A program made the position numbers and the translations under genes. From positions 1 through 64,000 of the forward strand of contig DATFYX010000072.1 in assembly GCA_035314825.1 (NCBI GenBank): 64,000 nt of DNA, read 5' to 3'. The notes under the pieces were generated by a model that was not told the DNA's origin, made no database searches, and was given only the letters and a program-made list of their open reading frames with translations. Position 1 is the first letter of the stretch. Each line of letters starts with the position of its first letter. This document shows, piece after piece, positions 8,381 through 20,429 of this stretch. The stretch is from Candidatus Eremiobacteraceae bacterium (GTDB lineage Bacteria; Vulcanimicrobiota; Vulcanimicrobiia; Eremiobacterales; Eremiobacteraceae).

Positions 8381-9309
8381 CCGGGCCGAAAACGCTGCGC
8401 ACGCTGCTGGCAGCATACCGGCCGGCGGGCGAACGCGTCGCCGCAGGCGGCGAAGCAGGCGCGCTGTCCGCGGCGTGGCCCGACGCGGTCGGCGTCGACG
8501 TTGCCCGGCGCACGCGGGCGGGAGCGTTCCGTGACGGCGCGCTCACCGTGCTCACGCCGAGCAGCGCGTGGAGCCATCAGCTCACGTTTCTGGCGCCGAC
8601 GATCATCGAGCGGTTGCGCGAGCGCTGCCCGGGCGTGGATCTGCGGCGATTGAAGTTCGCGGTGGCCAGCGGCCGCAGCCGCGCGTTGCTCGCGGGCAAC
8701 GTGGGAGCCCGCTCTTCGAAAGCGCCGGGGCCGGCGGCTGCGGATCGGGCGAGCGCCGTGCGGCCGGGGCCGGGGCTTGACGAGGCGCCGGCAGCGGGGG
8801 ATGACCTCGAAATGGTCCTTGCCCGCCTGCGGCGCGCACAAACTCAGCTCGACGAGCGCCGCGCGCAGGCCGGCTGGCAGCGCTGCAGCACGTGCTCATG
8901 TTGGTGCACGTCGCCGCCCCTGTGCGGCGTCTGTCGCGAACAAGCGCGCCGCGCCGCCGATGGCGCGATCGGCGGCGTGCTCGCAAACGCTCCCTGGCTG
9001 AAGCACGCCGAGCTGCGGCGCGAATTGCCGGCTGCCGACGCGCGCAGCTACGAGCGCGTTCGGCGTGCCCTCATGACGCAGTGCGAGCTGCAGATGTTCA
9101 ACGCGCGCGCTCGCTTGCGACGGGACGCTCTTGACGCCGCCGACCGCGTCGCGGCGTGGAGCTTCGTCATGCTCGCGACGCAGCAGCGCAAGGAGGAGTT
9201 GAGCGGCGCCGTGCTCGCAAGCGTTCTCGGACGGCAATGGGCCGATGCGCTCCTTCGCGACGGGCAACGAAAGGCGCCGCGGCCGGTTCGCGAGAAACCA
9301 GATAAGTAG
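8377..9309 (+). CDS. DUF721/DciA-like protein with cysteine cluster and C-terminal extension
   Basis: The N-terminal 110 residues match the DUF721 (DciA) family: an SxxWPxAVG-like segment (ALSAAWPDAVGVDVARRT), then GALTVLTPSSAWSHQLTFLAPTI. DciA loads the replicative helicase in most bacteria that lack DnaC. The position between recF and gyrB is the usual one for this family. At 310 aa it is about twice the normal length. A Pro/Ala linker is followed by six cysteines packed at 170-186 (CSTCSCWCTSPPLCGVC), probably metal-binding, and a helical C-terminal region of about 120 aa I do not recognise. The ATG overlaps the recF stop. Family assignment is good; helicase loading is inferred. Confidence 0.8.
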   Translation: MTGPKTLRTLLAAYRPAGERVAAGGEAGALSAAWPDAVGVDVARRTRAGAFRDGALTVLTPSSAWSHQLTFLAPTIIERLRERCPGVDLRRLKFAVASGRSRALLAGNVGARSSKAPGPAAADRASAVRPGPGLDEAPAAGDDLEMVLARLRRAQTQLDERRAQAGWQRCSTCSCWCTSPPLCGVCREQARRAADGAIGGVLANAPWLKHAELRRELPAADARSYERVRRALMTQCELQMFNARARLRRDALDAADRVAAWSFVMLATQQRKEELSGAVLASVLGRQWADALLRDGQRKAPRPVREKPDK

Positions 9310-9329
9310 CGATTCTGACGAATGTATGA

Positions 9330-12162
<2,833 letters not shown>

Positions 12163-12163
<1 letters not shown>

Positions 12164-13320
12164 TGCTACGCGAAACGCTCGCCGCCGCGTTCGGGCTGAT
12201 CAGCCTGGCAGCGCTGGGCTACGCGTCCGTGGCGCTGTGGCGCCTGCTCGCGTTCAATGAATGGCTGACTCGCTACGAACGCAGTGCGCCGCCGTCCGGG
12301 CCGTCGCCCGGCATCACGATCCTCAAGCCGGTCGCGGAGGCATCGCCGGACTTGCGTGCAGACCTGCGTTCGTTCTGCGCGCAAGACTATCCGCAATTCC
12401 AGGTCGTGTTCGGCGTGCCGGACCCCGACAGTCCAGCGGTCGGGGTCATCGATGCGCTTGCCGCGGAGTTCGCACACGGCCAGGTCGTTCGCGTCAGCGG
12501 CGGCCCGCACACGGCGCCGAACCCAAAAATCGCGCAGCTGATGAACATGGTGGGCTCCGCGACATACGACGTTGTGGTCGTCGCCGATGCCGACACGCGC
12601 GTCGGGCCGACATATCTGCATGCGCTGGCGTCCGCGTTCGCGGGCGAGCGCGTCGGCGCGGTCACGTGTGCGTACCGTGGCGTGCCGCAGGAAGGACTCG
12701 CATCGGCACTGGGCGCGCTGATGATCAACGATCAGTTCATCCCGTCGGTCTTGGTCGCGGCGCTCGGGCGCGTGCGCTTCTGCCTTGGCGCGACGATGGG
12801 CGTCACGCGCGCGGCGCTGAACGCGATCGGAGGCTTCGCAGCGCTCGCGCCATACCTCGCCGACGATCAGATGCTCGGCGAACTGGTCGGTCGCCAGGGC
12901 TTTCGGGTCGCGCTGGCTCCGTACGTCGTCGAGCACGCCGTCGCCGAACCCGGTCTCGCTTCGCTGTGGTCGCACGAGCTGCGCTGGGCGCGCACCAGCC
13001 GCGCAGCGCGTCCGGCCGGATACGCCGGTTACTTTCTCACCTTCGCCTGGCCGCCGGCGCTGATCTTCCTTCTTCTCAGCGCCCGGCCGGCACTCGGAGC
13101 GGTGCTGCTCGCGCTGGCACTCGTGCTGCGCCTCGCCGTGCATTACGCGGCTCGCGCGGCGCTGCGCGTGCGCACGCGCGACGCGCTGTGGCTCCTGCCG
13201 CTGCGCGATCTCATGGGGCTGTGCGAGTGGGCGGTCACGTTTTGCGGGCGCCGCGTGCGCTGGGGCGACCGGCACATGCGCATCGACGCGCAGGGCCGCA
13301 TCATCGAGCCCACGCCGTAG
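12163..13320 (+). CDS. hpnI: Hopanoid-associated glycosyltransferase HpnI
   Basis: HpnI is a GT2-family, ceramide-glucosyltransferase-like enzyme that attaches N-acetylglucosamine to bacteriohopanetetrol; HpnK next door would deacetylate the product. The 385-aa protein has an N-terminal membrane segment (about 5-27), the GT2 start SPGITILKPV, the metal-binding VVVADADTRVGP, an acidic LADDQMLGE motif, the HELRWARTSR (Q/RxxRW-type) acceptor motif, and two C-terminal membrane segments. The order is deacetylase first, glycosyltransferase second, with a 1-nt overlap (TGATG). HpnJ and squalene-hopene cyclase are not in the window. Confidence 0.88.
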
Positions 13321-13339
13321 AGGCGCGCGGCGCGCGCGC

Positions 13340-14992
13340 ATGAAAGCCGTCGCGATGAACCGCAGCGGCATCGCTCTCATGGTGGCGGTGTGTCTTGCCG
13401 TCAGCGCGTGCAGCAAGGTGAGCACGGAGTCCGCGCCCGCGTCGGGTCACGCATGGACGCATCATGGCGTGCTGCGCATGGGCGAGAACCTCGACCCCTC
13501 GACGCTGAACACGGAGCTGACGACCGACCAGACGACCATCGACCTGTCGATGTTCTGGGCCGGCTATCTGTTCAACTGGAGCGACGAGAACCAATGGGTC
13601 CCCGAGCTCGCCACGGTCGTGCCGACGATCGAGAACGGCGGCATCAGCAAGGACGGCTTACGCATCACGTATCGCCTGCGGCGCGGCGTGAAGTGGCAGG
13701 ACGGCGCGCCGTTCGGCGCCGACGACGTCATCTTCACCTGGCACGCGGTGATGAACCCGAACAACAACGTCGGCTCGCGCCTCGGCTACGACATCATCAG
13801 CCGCATCGACAAGATCGACGACCATACGATCACCGTGCATATCAAACGCCCATACGCGCCGTTCGTCGCCACCTTCTTCACGATGAGCAGCACGCCGTAT
13901 GCGATCCTGCCCGTGCATCTGCTCGGGGCGCTTCCCGACATAAACCGTGCGGCGTACAACAACCTGCCGGTCGGCACCGGGCCGTTCAAAGTCGTCGAGT
14001 GGCATAAAGGCAGCCTGATCAAGTTCGCCGCGAACCCGGACTATTGGCGCGGACCGCCCAAGCTCAAGGTCATCGAGTATCACATCATCCCAAGCGACGA
14101 CACGATCCTCACACAGCTGCGCACGCACGAGATCGACATGGAGTACGCAGCATCGCAGTCGCAGTTGCCCAGCCTGCGGGGAATAGAAGGGATGCGTGTG
14201 ATCCTCAATCCGTTCACCGCGTTCGCGATGCTCGCATACAATCTGTCGGGACCGATCCTGCACGACGTGCGGGTGCGCCAAGCGCTCGCGTATGCGACCG
14301 ACCGCGACACCATCATCAACAAAGCGGCGCACGGAGTTCCCCTGGCCAATCTGACCGATCAGCCCAGCTTTCTATGGGCCCACAACCCCAACGTCATGAA
14401 CTATCCGTACGATCCCGCGCGCGCGGGGGCGCTGCTCGACTCGGCGGGCTGGAAGATGGGGCCTGACGGCTACCGGTACAAAGAGGGGAAAAAGCTTGAG
14501 CTGATAGCCGCCGGAACCGCGGGCTCGGCGATCGACGAAGTCGTCTTCGGCGTGCTGCAGCAGAATTGGAAAGCCGCGGGCGTCGATATGACCGAAAAGC
14601 GCTATAGCACGTCTATTGAAGGCGCTAACTACGCGTCGGGCGGCATCCTGCAGACCGGCAAGTTCGACGTCGCCTTCTTCTCGTGGCTCAACGGCGTCGA
14701 TCCCGACGATTCCGCGTTCACGATGTGCGACCAGTGGCCGCCGAACGGTCAGAACGTCTATCATTACTGCAACCCGCGGCTCGATGCGGCCGAGCGCGTG
14801 GCGTTGCGCGTCTACGGCCTGGCCGAACGCAAGAAGCAATACGACCAGATCCAGCAGATGCTCGTCGTCGACCAACCGTTTCTGGTGATCTGGTTCAACC
14901 GCAGAGTCAACGTTTTCAGCACCGACCTGAGAGGCTTCAAGCCGGCCCACGCCGTGACCGAGTTCTGGAACCCCTGGGAGTGGTCGATCTAG
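13340..14992 (+). CDS. Oligopeptide/dipeptide-type ABC transporter solute-binding lipoprotein
   Basis: The 550-aa product belongs to the SBP_bac_5 family of peptide (or nickel/oligosaccharide) binding proteins. A signal peptide ends in a lipobox with Cys24 (AVSAC), so it should be a lipoprotein. Family motifs include DPSTLNTELT, GLRITYRLRRGVKWQDGAPF, GTGPFKVVEW, DVRVRQALAYATDRDTII and a C-terminal NRRVNVFSTDLRGF. No permease or ATPase gene adjoins it, so it is an orphan component here. It starts 19 nt after hpnI; a second ATG at 13355 is also possible. The ligand cannot be predicted. Confidence 0.88.
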   Translation: MKAVAMNRSGIALMVAVCLAVSACSKVSTESAPASGHAWTHHGVLRMGENLDPSTLNTELTTDQTTIDLSMFWAGYLFNWSDENQWVPELATVVPTIENGGISKDGLRITYRLRRGVKWQDGAPFGADDVIFTWHAVMNPNNNVGSRLGYDIISRIDKIDDHTITVHIKRPYAPFVATFFTMSSTPYAILPVHLLGALPDINRAAYNNLPVGTGPFKVVEWHKGSLIKFAANPDYWRGPPKLKVIEYHIIPSDDTILTQLRTHEIDMEYAASQSQLPSLRGIEGMRVILNPFTAFAMLAYNLSGPILHDVRVRQALAYATDRDTIINKAAHGVPLANLTDQPSFLWAHNPNVMNYPYDPARAGALLDSAGWKMGPDGYRYKEGKKLELIAAGTAGSAIDEVVFGVLQQNWKAAGVDMTEKRYSTSIEGANYASGGILQTGKFDVAFFSWLNGVDPDDSAFTMCDQWPPNGQNVYHYCNPRLDAAERVALRVYGLAERKKQYDQIQQMLVVDQPFLVIWFNRRVNVFSTDLRGFKPAHAVTEFWNPWEWSI

Positions 14993-15064
14993 AATCTTCC
15001 TTATAGTACGTATTACGGCGGCCAGCCATGGGCGGGGCGGCGCGTGAGGGAATAAGGTCATCAG

Positions 15065-18000
15065 ATGCTTTCCCTTCGAGCGGTCGCGCGCGGGGTCGTG
15101 CTCGTGGTCGGGCTCGCCGCGGCATGCGTGCTTGTCGGGGTGAGTTTCCAGGGCCCTCGCTCGGTGCTCGCGCGCTTCGCGTTCGGGGCATTCCTCGCGG
15201 CGCACGGGATGCACGTTTCGGGCGGCGACCTGCGCCTCGGAACGGCGCGTTTCGAAGCGTCTGATCTCGAGATCGACGATGATACCGGGCGCGTCCTTTC
15301 GATCAAGCACGTGACGATCGACTACGATTGGCGCGCGCTCATCGGCCGCAGCGATCACCGCTACGGTGTGCGCGCGATCGACGTCGAGCAGCCGGCGCTG
15401 CGCCTCGTCGTGCTGCCGGACGGCTCGACCAATCTCTCGACGTTCGTGTCTGGGGCGCCGCCGTCCGCCGGCGCGACTCACGCAGGCCTCTCACAAGCGC
15501 CGCTCACGCTGACGCTGCGCATCGCCGGCGGCAGGCTCGACGTCGAGAACCCCAGCGCGTACGCGCGGCCGGGCCGATGGTTCTCCGTCACCGGCATCGA
15601 GATCGACGCTGCGCTGACCGGCGGAGTCGGACGCGGCGACCTGCGCGCGACCTACACAGCCCAGGGGGCGACGTCGCACATCCGCGGCGCGCTCTCGGAG
15701 AACGATCCCGTCGGCTTCGCGCAGCTGACGCTGGACGCTCCATCTGTCGCGTTCGCGCCGCCACTCGACGCGTTGATCTCCTCGCCGCAGTTCGTGACCG
15801 AACGCGGCACGGCTGACGTGGTCGCGCGCGCGTACGATGCCGGCTTCGCAAGCGGCGCCGGTCCGTCGTGGCGTTTCAGCGCCAGCGCGCGCGTGCACGG
15901 CGGCAGTATCCACGTCGTGCCGCTGGACGTGCCGGTGCGCGATCTCGCGGGCACGCTCGCGTACAGCGGGGGTTATCTCGGCTTTGACGACGTGCGCGGA
16001 GATGCGGCCGGCCTGCCGGTGCAGGCGCGCGGCAGCATCCGTTTGGCCGACGGCGTACGCTTGGGGTTCGTCGCGCGCACGCACGGCGATCTGCACCTCG
16101 CACGGCGATTGCTCGCCTTCTCGCGCGCACAAGCGGTTGATGGCGCGTTCGAGGCGCGTCTGCGCTTCGATGGGCCGCTGCACGACGTGCACGTCGCGGG
16201 CGATGTAGAGGGAAGCACCGGAACCGAGCACGTGGACGGCATTCCGCTGGCCGCTGCACGCGCTCGCTTCTATTATCATGACGCTCACCTCACGCTGCCG
16301 CAGGTCGAGGCCTCGTATGACGGCGGCCGACTATCGGGCGGCGGCGATATCACGCTGGCAGACGAGCCTGCGTTCCAGGCGATCGCGACCGCGGTCGCGC
16401 CGGCGCGCGCCGTGCCGGTCATCGCCAACCTCAATCGCGGCGGCATAGTGCAAGCGCTGGCGTCGATCGACGGTCCCGGGAGCAGCGCGCGCTATTACGT
16501 GTTTGGGCGCACGCTCGGAGGGAGCGGTGCGAACGCAGCGATCACCGTCGCGGGAATCGTCGGCTCGTCGGCGTTCGGCGCCCTCCGGATCGCCTGGCGG
16601 CGCGGCGACATCACCGCGCGAACGGCATACGATAGCTCGGACCCCGAGAAGCGCGCATTCTTCGCCAGCGTCGTCGCGTCGCACGCACCGGTCCACATCT
16701 TCGCGGGAAGCGCGGGTCTGCCGGGGATCCTGCCGCTCATCTCGCTGCCCGAGATCGACGGAACGTTTGACGGTGTCGCGCGTAGCGGCGGCTCCGACGT
16801 CGGCGATGGCGCGCTGGCCACCGTGGTGGATCTGCGCGGCAGCGACGTGGTCGTGCACGGCGAGCGCGTCGACAGCGTGATGATGCGCGCCAGCGGCAGC
16901 GGTCCCCGCGTCGCGCTTCAGTTGCTCGAACTACGCGGCCGCGATGTCGCGGTGCGCGCGGCCGGCGAGGCGCGCGTGGATCCGCGCACGTTGCAGGTCG
17001 CCGGCGACGTTCGCGGTACGGGCGCTCTCGCGCTCGCCCCGCTAGCCCGGGCGGCCGGCATTCCCGCAAGCGGCGAGGTGCGCGGCGATTTCGAGACGCT
17101 GTTCAGCGCCAGCGGTTGGGCGGCGACCATCGCCGCGCGCGACGGCGACGCGATATTCGACGGATTGCCGCTGAGCGGCCTGACGCTTGAGGCGGCCGCG
17201 GGTCCCGCCGCCCCGCTGCGCTACGCGGTTCGGGCCAGCGCGCTGCGCGGCAGCATCGGCGCGTTCGGAACGTCGAGCGGCGCGAGCATTTTCGCCAGCG
17301 GCATCGACATGGCTGCGCTGCGCCAGGCCGGCCTGCCCTTCGATGCGGGGACCGCAGTGCTGATCGGCGACGTGAAGCCGGCTGCGAACGGCGCAGCCAT
17401 CTCAGCGTCCGTTTCGGTGGCGCATGGCCGCATGCACGGCACGCCGGTAGAAGGATCGGGCGACATCGCATACGCAGGGCGCGATCTGCGGGCGTCGGGC
17501 GACGTCGACGTCGCCGGCACGCGCATGCGCGTGCGCGGCAGCGCGCGCGGCGTCGCGCCGGGAGCCGCGCTCTCCGACGTGACGATTGACGCATCCGCAT
17601 CCGTGCGCGACGGCGACCTCGGCGCCGTGCTCGCTCACGTGCTGCCGCCCGAGTGGCCGGTCGCCGGCGCGTTCAGCGCAGACGTCGCGTTGCGCGGCCG
17701 CGCGTCCGACCCGCAGCTCGCCGGCACGCTGGACAGCGGCGCGGCGACGCTGCGCGGCGTCACGTTGCTCGGCAACCAGAGCACGTTCTCGTACGAGGAC
17801 GGCGCTTTCACGCTGCGCGACGGCGCGACGCAGCTCGGCGACAGCGCGCTCGCGTTCGGCGGACGGTACTCGCGCGACCGTCTTGCGCTGCGCGCAAGCA
17901 GCGCACACGTGGACCTGTCGGACGTCAACAGCTTCTTCGAAGGGCGCGACGTGCTCGAAGGGATCGGCACCGCGGACATCTCGCTGTCGCTCGCGCCTGG

Positions 18001-20257
18001 CGGCGCGCGCGCGCACGGAGCTATCGCGCTCGCCGACGCCTACGTGGCCGGCGTGCCGCTCGGCTCGGTCAGCGCCGTCATGCGCGAATCGGGCGCCAAC
18101 GGTCTGCATGTCGACGTGGCCCAGAACGGCGAGCTCGGCGCAAGCGATGTCTCGGGCGACCTTGCCTTGAGCGACCAGGCGTCCGCCATCCCAGATCTTC
18201 ACCGTTCGACCTATCGCGTCGACGCGCAGGCGTCGGACCTGGACCTTGGTTTGCTCGGCCGGCTCACGGGGCTTGAGGACTGGGGACTGCGCGGCACCAT
18301 CGACGCGAACGGCACGCTGCACGGCACCTTCGCCGGACCGGCCGTCGACGTCGCGTTCGCCGTGCACGACGGATACGTGCGCAAGCTGCAGCTGTTGGGC
18401 GCGAGCGGCCATATCACCAGCGACGGAACCCAGGTGCAATTGCGCGACGCCGTCGTCGACGTCTCGTTCGGACACGCCGTCGCCGATGCGCGACTGCGCC
18501 GCAACGGCGCGCTGTCAGGCGACGCACAGCTGGCGGTGAGCGATCTGCGCGGGCTGGCCCGGCTCCTCGGTTCGAACATCGACGTCAACGGCGCCGCGCA
18601 GACGCAGCTGGCGCTCTCGGGCACGGTGCGCAAGCCGGTGATCGTGGGTAGCCTCACGGCCACGCCGGGCGAAGTGCTCGGCATCGGCTACGACCAGCTC
18701 GCAGCGCACGCCACCTACTCTGCGAACGAGGTCGCGATCGGCGACACGCTGGCGCGCCTCTCGAATGGTCGGGGGCTGCTGACGCTGTCCGGGTCGCTGC
18801 CGCTCGAGCTCGTGCCGTTCGCGCTCGGTCCGCCGAGCCGGCCGGTCGATCTGCGCCTGGATGCCGCGGGCATCGACATCGCCGCATTCGATCCGCTTCT
18901 CAAAGGTGCGGGCGCGCTGGCGGGCACGCTTGACGCGAACGCGGCGGCGAGCGGCACCGCCGGCAAACCGGAACTGCAGGGGTCGGCCCGTCTGCGCGGC
19001 GGCGAGCTGACGTCGCGCTACCAGACGGTACCGCTGCGCTCGATCAACGCGGACCTCGTCTTCTCGCACGACTCGATCACGCTGACGGATCTTGCGGGCA
19101 AAGCGGGCAGCGGGTCGTTCAGCGGCAGCGGCCGCGCCTACGTCGTGCCCGCGGTCGGCTTGCGCAACACGCCCGGTCTCGCGTATTACGCGACCCTGCA
19201 TGCGGTCGGCGTGCCCCTCGACGCGCCCAATTGGGTCTCCGGCACCTTCAACGTCGACCTCGGTCTGACGCAATCGGGTTCGACGCCGTTGCTCGCCGGC
19301 ACGGTCACGCTGCGCGACGGCACGATTCCCGTCTCCGCCATCTATCAGCTGGCCACGACGCTGGGCGATACCACGGGACCGCCGCCCACCTCGGACATCC
19401 CCGGCGTGCCGGCGCTCCTGCCAGGCCACACCATCGTATACGGCGGCGGCGTCTATCCGCCGGGCCAGCACGTGCTCACGCCGGCCGCGCTCGCGACGCC
19501 CGCGCCGACGTTCTTCGACCTGCCATCGCTCAATATGCAACTGGCGGCCGACGCGCGCAACGTGCGCGTGCGCGGCGGTCCGGTCGATCTCACGACCGAC
19601 GGCAATCTCGCGATCGGCGGCAGCGTGCGCGACCCGCAGCTGGCGGGCGAGTTCACCACCAAACGCGGCACCATCGGCGCGTATGGCGTGACCTTCCGCG
19701 TCGAGCGCGGCGTGCTCTCGTTCGAACCGGACCAAGGCGTCTTGCCGTCGCTTGACGCGACGGCGTCGACGGTCGTCAACGGGGATCGCGTCACGCTCGA
19801 CATCAGCGGGCGCGTCGATCACCTGAATACGGTCATCTCGTCGAGCAGCGGTCAGACGCCCGAGCAGATCCTCGCCGGCATCATCGGCGGATCCGACGTC
19901 GGTGCGCTGACCGGCGGCGTGACGCAGCAGACGCTGTCGGTCGGCGCGCAACGCCTGCTCAGCGCGGAGCTTTCGCGCAGCATCCTCTCGCCGTTCTCCA
20001 CCGCGCTCGCGCAATCGCTCAATATCGAAGAGGTCTCGCTCGAATTCAACCAACTGGGCCAGATCGTCGTCGAAGTGCGCAAGTTCGTCTCGCCGACGGT
20101 CGCAGTGATCTACGGCTCGACGACCTCGCAGCCGGTGACGCAGTATTACGGAGCGTCATACAGCGTACGTGACTACGCGGCGCTCGAGTTCACGTCGACC
20201 ACCGCTCCTTCAGGATTCATCACGTACCGGGTCGGCATGCGAGTGACGTTTAAGTGA
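15065..20257 (+). CDS. tamB: TamB-like AsmA-family envelope protein
   Basis: TamB-type proteins span the periplasm as a long beta-taco groove and are implicated in outer-membrane protein assembly and phospholipid transport. This 1730-aa protein has an N-terminal membrane anchor (about 5-27), an AsmA-like start, then many repeated beta-strand segments rich in GDL, GxxxARG and SGT motifs. It ends in a DUF490/TamB domain with GTIGAYGVTFRVERGVLSF, TPEQILAGIIGG and a C-terminal beta-rich YRVGMRVTFK. It lies directly upstream of bamA, as is common for tam genes. It is longer than E. coli TamB (about 1260 aa). Low identity is typical; the family call is firm. Confidence 0.88.
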   Translation: MLSLRAVARGVVLVVGLAAACVLVGVSFQGPRSVLARFAFGAFLAAHGMHVSGGDLRLGTARFEASDLEIDDDTGRVLSIKHVTIDYDWRALIGRSDHRYGVRAIDVEQPALRLVVLPDGSTNLSTFVSGAPPSAGATHAGLSQAPLTLTLRIAGGRLDVENPSAYARPGRWFSVTGIEIDAALTGGVGRGDLRATYTAQGATSHIRGALSENDPVGFAQLTLDAPSVAFAPPLDALISSPQFVTERGTADVVARAYDAGFASGAGPSWRFSASARVHGGSIHVVPLDVPVRDLAGTLAYSGGYLGFDDVRGDAAGLPVQARGSIRLADGVRLGFVARTHGDLHLARRLLAFSRAQAVDGAFEARLRFDGPLHDVHVAGDVEGSTGTEHVDGIPLAAARARFYYHDAHLTLPQVEASYDGGRLSGGGDITLADEPAFQAIATAVAPARAVPVIANLNRGGIVQALASIDGPGSSARYYVFGRTLGGSGANAAITVAGIVGSSAFGALRIAWRRGDITARTAYDSSDPEKRAFFASVVASHAPVHIFAGSAGLPGILPLISLPEIDGTFDGVARSGGSDVGDGALATVVDLRGSDVVVHGERVDSVMMRASGSGPRVALQLLELRGRDVAVRAAGEARVDPRTLQVAGDVRGTGALALAPLARAAGIPASGEVRGDFETLFSASGWAATIAARDGDAIFDGLPLSGLTLEAAAGPAAPLRYAVRASALRGSIGAFGTSSGASIFASGIDMAALRQAGLPFDAGTAVLIGDVKPAANGAAISASVSVAHGRMHGTPVEGSGDIAYAGRDLRASGDVDVAGTRMRVRGSARGVAPGAALSDVTIDASASVRDGDLGAVLAHVLPPEWPVAGAFSADVALRGRASDPQLAGTLDSGAATLRGVTLLGNQSTFSYEDGAFTLRDGATQLGDSALAFGGRYSRDRLALRASSAHVDLSDVNSFFEGRDVLEGIGTADISLSLAPGGARAHGAIALADAYVAGVPLGSVSAVMRESGANGLHVDVAQNGELGASDVSGDLALSDQASAIPDLHRSTYRVDAQASDLDLGLLGRLTGLEDWGLRGTIDANGTLHGTFAGPAVDVAFAVHDGYVRKLQLLGASGHITSDGTQVQLRDAVVDVSFGHAVADARLRRNGALSGDAQLAVSDLRGLARLLGSNIDVNGAAQTQLALSGTVRKPVIVGSLTATPGEVLGIGYDQLAAHATYSANEVAIGDTLARLSNGRGLLTLSGSLPLELVPFALGPPSRPVDLRLDAAGIDIAAFDPLLKGAGALAGTLDANAAASGTAGKPELQGSARLRGGELTSRYQTVPLRSINADLVFSHDSITLTDLAGKAGSGSFSGSGRAYVVPAVGLRNTPGLAYYATLHAVGVPLDAPNWVSGTFNVDLGLTQSGSTPLLAGTVTLRDGTIPVSAIYQLATTLGDTTGPPPTSDIPGVPALLPGHTIVYGGGVYPPGQHVLTPAALATPAPTFFDLPSLNMQLAADARNVRVRGGPVDLTTDGNLAIGGSVRDPQLAGEFTTKRGTIGAYGVTFRVERGVLSFEPDQGVLPSLDATASTVVNGDRVTLDISGRVDHLNTVISSSSGQTPEQILAGIIGGSDVGALTGGVTQQTLSVGAQRLLSAELSRSILSPFSTALAQSLNIEEVSLEFNQLGQIVVEVRKFVSPTVAVIYGSTTSQPVTQYYGASYSVRDYAALEFTSTTAPSGFITYRVGMRVTFK

Positions 20258-20429
20258 CGTCGCGGGCGCCTGCGCGGGCAGGAATGTGCCGGAAAACGTG
20301 GGAAGCCAAGTCGCTCAAACCTACGCCAACGCGGCCCACAGAAGCTCTCGCGGGCGGCGGCAAAGACCGGGCCGCCGTCCGCTCGGTTGTCTGCCCGACC
20401 CGAAGGGCGCCGGCCAGCCGGCACGTTTG

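Noticed and set aside
12166-13425. Leftward frame antisense to hpnI
   Set aside because: Shadow frame; HpnI motifs are intact on the plus strand.
18515-20053. Leftward 512-codon frame antisense to tamB
   Set aside because: Shadow of the TamB frame; extreme Arg/Ala/Asp bias and no motif.
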